12,861 nt of DNA from an uncultured Pseudomonadota bacterium (GTDB lineage Bacteria > Pseudomonadota > Gammaproteobacteria > Burkholderiales > Usitatibacteraceae): the NCBI GenBank assembly GCA_946885905.1, contig CAMPHL010000022.1, forward strand, positions 1 through 12,861, read 5' to 3'. Each line of letters starts with the position of its first letter. The first letter of the stretch is position 1. The notes under the pieces were generated by a model, which saw only the letters and a list, made by a program, of their open reading frames with translations, was not told the origin of the DNA and did not search any database. The position numbers and the translations under genes are program-made. Shown one piece after another: positions 8,385 to 12,861 of this stretch.

Positions 8385-8824
8385 TGCGACGGCAGGTTCT
8401 CGCCGCGCTGCTGGTCGCGGTGGCAAGCGTGGGGCTTGCCCAGAAGAAGGCGCCGGCCCCGACCCCGTCCTCGACAATCGAAGTCACCGGCATCGTCGCC
8501 GACGCCAAGGGAGCGCTCGCGAACAAGATCGTCCGCGTGGGGCCCCTCGACTCCCAGGGCAACATGCTGGGCATCCGCATCCTCAGCGGCTCGGGGCAGG
8601 GCTCCGAGCATGCGACCAGCGATGCGCAGGGGCGCTTCTCGATCACCGTGGGGCGCTCGTTCTTCCGCAGCAAAGCGGACGACTCGATCGGCCTGCGCGT
8701 CTCCACCGACATCGGCGGCGGGCGCATGTCCACCGCGCACAAGGTGGCGGTCACCCGTTTCGATTCGCGCCGGGAGAAGGCCGACCTCGGCCGCGTCGTG
8801 CTCGAGCCGCTCGGCGCCCGCTAG
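8384..8824 (+). CDS. Small secreted protein of unknown function, beta-sandwich-like
   Basis: I do not recognise a named family. The 146-residue product starts with a textbook Sec signal peptide (MRR, then a hydrophobic stretch, cleavage expected after Ala19 in SVGLA), followed by a Lys/Pro/Ala linker. The mature part ([19 protein letters not shown], later [14 protein letters not shown] and RVVLEPLG) has the spacing of a carboxypeptidase-regulatory-like or transthyretin-like beta-sandwich, in which a short extracellular domain repeats V-x-G-x-V and T-D-x-x-G-x-F. It has no cysteine, so it is neither a lipoprotein nor disulphide-bonded; it should be periplasmic or exported. Its ATG shares a base with the typA stop (TGATG), so translation is probably coupled to typA. 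Its own stop overlaps the stop of convergent dppF. The fold assignment is inference. Confidence 0.8.
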
Positions 8825-9863
8825 GTCGTGCTCGCGCGGGCCTCGTCCGCGACCGTGGCCGCCTCCGGCCGCGACTTGGCCGCCGCACCGCGGAAATGGC
8901 ATGCGACGCAATGCCCGGTCGAAGACTCGAGCAGGGGCGGGGCCTTTTCCTTGCAGAGCGGGAACTGCGCGATCGGGCAGCGGGTATGGAAGTGGCAACC
9001 CGCCGGCGGCCGGATCGGGTTCGGCACGTCGCCCTGCAGCACCAGTCGCTCGCGCTTGTGCGAGGGGTCCGGGATCGGCACCGCGGACATGAGCGCCTCG
9101 GTATACGGGTGCAGCGGCCTGGTGTAGAGCTCCCGCGCGGGCGCGATCTCCACGATCCTTCCCAGGTACATCACCGCCACGCGGGTGCTGATGTGCTCGA
9201 CCACGGAAAGATCGTGCGCGATGAAGAGGTAGGTCAGGCTGAACTTGCGCTGCAGGTCCTCGAGCAGGTTGATGACCTGCGCCTGGATCGAGACGTCGAG
9301 CGCCGAGACCGGCTCGTCGCAGACGATGAGCTTGGGCGAGACCGCGAGCGCGCGCGCGATGCCGATGCGCTGGCGCTGGCCGCCGGAGAACTCGTGCGGA
9401 TAGCGGCGGATGTAGTCGGGGTTGAGCCCCACGGCCTCGAGCAGCTCCGCCACCTTGTCGCGGTGCTCCTTCGGTCCCTTCGCCAGCTTGTGGATCACCA
9501 GCGCCTCGCCGATGATCGCGCCGATCGTCATGCGCGGGTTCAACGAGGCGAACGGGTCCTGGAAGATGATCTGCATGTCGCGGCGCAGGCGCTGCAGCTC
9601 GGCGCTTTCGAGCTGCCTCACTTCCTTGCCGTCGAACCACACCTCTCCCGCGGTGGGCTCGATGAGCCGCAGGATGCAGCGGCCGGTCGTGGACTTGCCG
9701 CAGCCCGACTCGCCCACCAGGCCCAGCGTCTCACCCGAGGCCAGGTCGAAGCTCACGCCGTCGACCGCATGCACGCGCTCGACCTCGCGCTTGAGAATCC
9801 CGCCCCTCACCGGGAAGTGCTTGACGAGGTTGGAGACCTTGAGGAGGGGCTTGCCCGCCGTGC

Positions 9864-9867
<4 letters not shown>
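8821..9867 (-). CDS. dppF: Dipeptide/oligopeptide ABC transporter ATP-binding protein DppF
   Basis: One of two cytoplasmic ATPases that power peptide import. The 348 residues carry Walker [10 protein letters not shown] at 52-60, the Q-loop Gln103 in [11 protein letters not shown], signature SGGQRQR at 161-167, Walker B with Asp184-Glu185 ([12 protein letters not shown]) and H-loop His218. The C-terminal oligopeptide-transporter domain has the [12 protein letters not shown] motif and a cysteine cluster in [16 protein letters not shown] and GHCVACHF. Its position last in the operon and its pairing with dppD identify it as the F subunit. ATG 9867 overlaps the dppD stop by four bases (ATGA). The TAG stop lies in the CTAG shared with the convergent secreted-protein gene. 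OppF is the main alternative name; substrate range cannot be told from the ATPase. Confidence 0.95.
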
Positions 9868-10906
<1,039 letters not shown>

Positions 10907-10907
<1 letters not shown>

Positions 10908-11854
10908 CACATGACCTTCCTCGGGTCGAGCGCGTCGCGCAGCCCGTCGCCGAGGTAGTTGATCGAGAGCACCGTGAGGAAGATGGCCGTGCCGGGGAAG
11001 AGCGCCCAGTGGGGCGCCACGTCGAGGTAGTCCTTGGCGTCGAAGAGGATGCGGCCCCACGTGGGGATGTCGGGCGGGAAGCCCAGGCCGAGGACGGAAA
11101 GGGTGGACTCGGCGATGATCGCGGCGGCCACGTCGATGGTGCCGGCAACGATGACGGGCCCCATCGAATTGGGAATCAGGTGGCGGGCGACGACGCGTAT
11201 CGGCGAAGCCCCGAGCGCGCGCGCGGCCTCGACGAACTCCTTCTCCCGCAGCGACAGGAACTGCGCGCGCACCAGGCGCGCGACCGGCATCCAGCGAAAG
11301 CCCCCGATCACGATCACGATGAGGATGAAGACGCCCATCTCGGGGCCGACGAAGCCCTTCAGCGAGTCGCGGAAGAGATAGATGATGAGCAGCAGCAGCG
11401 GCAGCTGGGGCAGCGACAGGAAGAGGTCGGTCAGCCACATGAGGGCGGCGTCCACCCAGCCGCGCGACATTCCGGCGATCGCGCCGATCACGATGCCGAC
11501 GATGACGGCGATCAGCATCGCGACCAGCGCCACCGCGATCGAGATCCGTCCGCCGTAGAGCATGCGCGCGAGCAGGTCCTGGCCCAGGTCGTCGGTGCCG
11601 AACGGGTGAGCCGGGGACGGTCCCGCGAGGCGCGCGTTGAAGTCGATGTCGTTGATCGGGATGCGCCAGACCCAGGGGCCGGCGAGGACCGCGAGGATGA
11701 TGAGCCCGAGGATGATCGTGCCGGCGACCGCGAGGGTGTGCCGCCGGTAGCGCCTCCACACCTCGGCCCAGGGCGAGGCGCTGCGCCCCTTGCGTGCCGG
11801 CGGCGGGATCGCGACCCCGTCAACTGTAGGAGATGCGGGGGTCGAGCCAGCCAT
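10907..11854 (-). CDS. dppC: Dipeptide/oligopeptide ABC transporter permease DppC
   Basis: Inner-membrane permease, 315 residues, pairing with DppB to form the peptide channel. A Pro/Ala-rich cytoplasmic N terminus leads into the first membrane helix at about 41-63, then the family's [21 protein letters not shown] (84-103), further hydrophobic helices at about 105-128, 147-161, 173-187 and beyond, the EAA coupling loop [21 protein letters not shown] at 209-229, and the C-terminal [17 protein letters not shown] typical of DppC. The start ATG 11854 lies inside dppB (35-base overlap), and no clear ribosome binding site is seen. An internal GTG about 30 codons later is possible but would clip the N-terminal tail only. 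NikC or OppC-type permeases are related; the operon order B-C-D-F favours Dpp. Confidence 0.94.
10915..10922 (-). promoter_or_regulatory. Ribosome binding site of dppD within the end of dppC
   Basis: GAGGAAGG on the minus strand lies seven bases before ATG 10907, inside the last codons of dppC. It is one of the strongest purine-rich sites in the operon and fixes the dppD start. Confidence 0.55.
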
Positions 11855-12779
11855 AGAGCACGTCGGCGATGAGGTTGAAGAGGACGACCAGGCACGCGAA
11901 GACGAAGGTCACCGCCATGATGACCGGCGTGTCGTTGGCGAGGATCGCGCTGATGAGCAGCGACCCGATGCCGGGCACGCGGAAGATCTGCTCGGTCACG
12001 ATGGCGCCGCCGAAGACCGCCGGCATCTGCAGCGCGACCAGCGTGACCACCGGGATGAGCGCATTGCGCACCACGTGCTTCATGATGACGATGCGCTCCT
12101 TCAGGCCCTTGGAGCGCGCCGTGGTCACGTAGTCGAGGCGGATCACGTCCAGCACGGCCGAGCGCACGTAGCGCGTCCACGACGCACCCTGGAAGAGCCC
12201 CAGGACCATGATCGGCATGATCGACTGCTTGAAGTGCACCCACCACCAACGCCAGCCGGTCTCGGTGATGTCGGCCCTGAAGACGAACGGCAGCCAGTCG
12301 AGCTCGATGCTGAAGAGCAGGATGAACAGGATGCCGGTGAAGAAGGTGGGCAGCGAAAATCCCACGAAGGCGAAGGTGTTCGCGACCTGGTCGAAGATCG
12401 AGTAAGGCCGGGTCGCCGCGAATATGCCGATCGGCAGCGCGATCAGCAGCGCCACGATCTGCGAGGTGCCGATCACGAAGAGCGTGACCGGCAGGCGCTG
12501 CACGATCAGCTTGTCGACGTCGACGCGGCTGTTGAACGAGAAGCCCCAGTCGCCCTTCGCCATCGATCCGGCCCAGCGCACGTAGCGCACCGCCACCGGG
12601 TCGTCCAGCCCGAACTGCTTGCGCAGGTTCTCGCGCACCTCGGGCGGCACGTTGGGGTTGGTGGCGAGCTCCTCGAACGGGTCCCCGGGCGCGAGCGCGA
12701 GGACCGTGAACAGGACGATCGAGATCCCGATCAAGCTCGGGATCGCGATCAGCAACCGCCGGATGAGGTATTTACCCAT
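11820..12779 (-). CDS. dppB: Dipeptide/oligopeptide ABC transporter permease DppB
   Basis: Inner-membrane permease of 319 residues. The first helix (about 9-28) follows the classic MGKYLIRRLLIAIPSLIGIS start, then the periplasmic PGDPFEELATNP and the LRKQFGLDDPVAVRYVRW segment that defines DppB/OppB. Further helices occur near 98-122, 132-157 and 187-200, the EAA coupling loop (DYVTTARSKGLKERIVIMKHVVRNA) at about 216-240, and the C terminus ends in [14 protein letters not shown]. It is the first complete gene of the operon here. The ATG at 12779 lies three bases downstream of a large hairpin that also covers its only candidate ribosome binding sequence. OppB is the related alternative; GsiC and NikB are less likely. 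Confidence 0.95.
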   Translation of the reverse strand: MGKYLIRRLLIAIPSLIGISIVLFTVLALAPGDPFEELATNPNVPPEVRENLRKQFGLDDPVAVRYVRWAGSMAKGDWGFSFNSRVDVDKLIVQRLPVTLFVIGTSQIVALLIALPIGIFAATRPYSIFDQVANTFAFVGFSLPTFFTGILFILLFSIELDWLPFVFRADITETGWRWWWVHFKQSIMPIMVLGLFQGASWTRYVRSAVLDVIRLDYVTTARSKGLKERIVIMKHVVRNALIPVVTLVALQMPAVFGGAIVTEQIFRVPGIGSLLISAILANDTPVIMAVTFVFACLVVLFNLIADVLYGWLDPRISYS

Positions 12780-12782
12780 CGC

Positions 12783-12839
12783 GTTGATTCGTCACCCCGG
12801 GCGCGGCAATCGCCACGATGGCCCGGGGCCCGAATCAAC
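12783..12839 (-). repeat. Stem-loop between the upstream gene's stop and dppB
   Basis: GTTGATTCG (12783-12791) pairs exactly with CGAATCAAC (12831-12839), and CCCCGGGC (12795-12802) pairs exactly with GCCCGGGG (12821-12828). The two stems are separated by a small internal loop (3 and 2 bases) and enclose an 18-base apical loop that holds a further GGC/GCC pair. On the minus-strand transcript it begins at the stop codon of the preceding reading frame and ends three bases before the dppB ATG. There is no T-run, so it looks like an intercistronic mRNA-stabilising or translation-limiting hairpin rather than a terminator. Confidence 0.65.
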
Positions 12840-12861
12840 CTTCTCTATACCAGTCCTTCAG
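12835..12861 (-). CDS. Possible C-terminal end of the peptide-binding protein gene (partial)
   Basis: Read leftwards from the window edge, one frame gives LKDWYREG and then TGA at 12837-12835. A periplasmic peptide-binding protein gene (dppA/oppA type) is normally found directly upstream of dppB, and an amphipathic, Trp-containing end is common in that family. The placement of the hairpin exactly at this stop codon supports the reading frame. Eight residues are too few for an identification by sequence alone. Confidence 0.35.
   Translation of the reverse strand: MKDWYREG

Overview
The window is GC-rich, densely packed bacterial chromosome. Gene content and protein style (BipA, a group II truncated haemoglobin, a class III alcohol dehydrogenase, a PIN-PhoH ATPase, a Dpp-type transporter) suggest a betaproteobacterium. 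That placement is inference from sequence style, since no rRNA or other marker gene is present. I see no tRNA, rRNA, CRISPR array, insertion sequence or phage gene.

The layout has three blocks. Block 1 (1-5534, minus strand, read right to left) holds a YncD/PqqU-type TonB-dependent receptor, an ArnD-like polysaccharide deacetylase homologue that has lost its zinc-binding histidines, a Bcp/PrxQ peroxiredoxin, a PIN-PhoH ATPase, and the first half of glutathione-dependent formaldehyde dehydrogenase (adhC/frmA), which runs off the left edge. Block 2 (5610-8824, plus strand) holds an N-terminally truncated AbiEii-like nucleotidyltransferase overlapping a truncated haemoglobin gene, then typA/bipA with its own clear sigma70-type promoter, and a small secreted protein whose start codon overlaps the typA stop. 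Block 3 (8821-12861, minus strand) is a dipeptide/oligopeptide ABC transporter operon read right to left. It begins with the probable last codons of the substrate-binding protein, followed by permeases DppB and DppC and ATPases DppD and DppF. Its genes are tightly overlapped (35, 1 and 4 bases).

Blocks 1 and 2 diverge around a 24-base, AT-rich, near-perfect inverted repeat (5571-5594) that probably is an operator for the receptor gene. Blocks 2 and 3 converge so tightly that one CTAG supplies both stop codons. In function, block 3 imports peptides. The receptor probably imports PQQ or a similar small ligand across the outer membrane. Bcp, the globin and AdhC deal with peroxide, O2/NO and formaldehyde/S-nitrosoglutathione, and BipA and PhoH act on ribosomes and RNA. 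Most of the window is housekeeping. The points that merit attention are the degenerate ArnD homologue, the decapitated AbiEii homologue, the operator-like repeat, the hairpin in front of dppB and the small secreted partner of typA.
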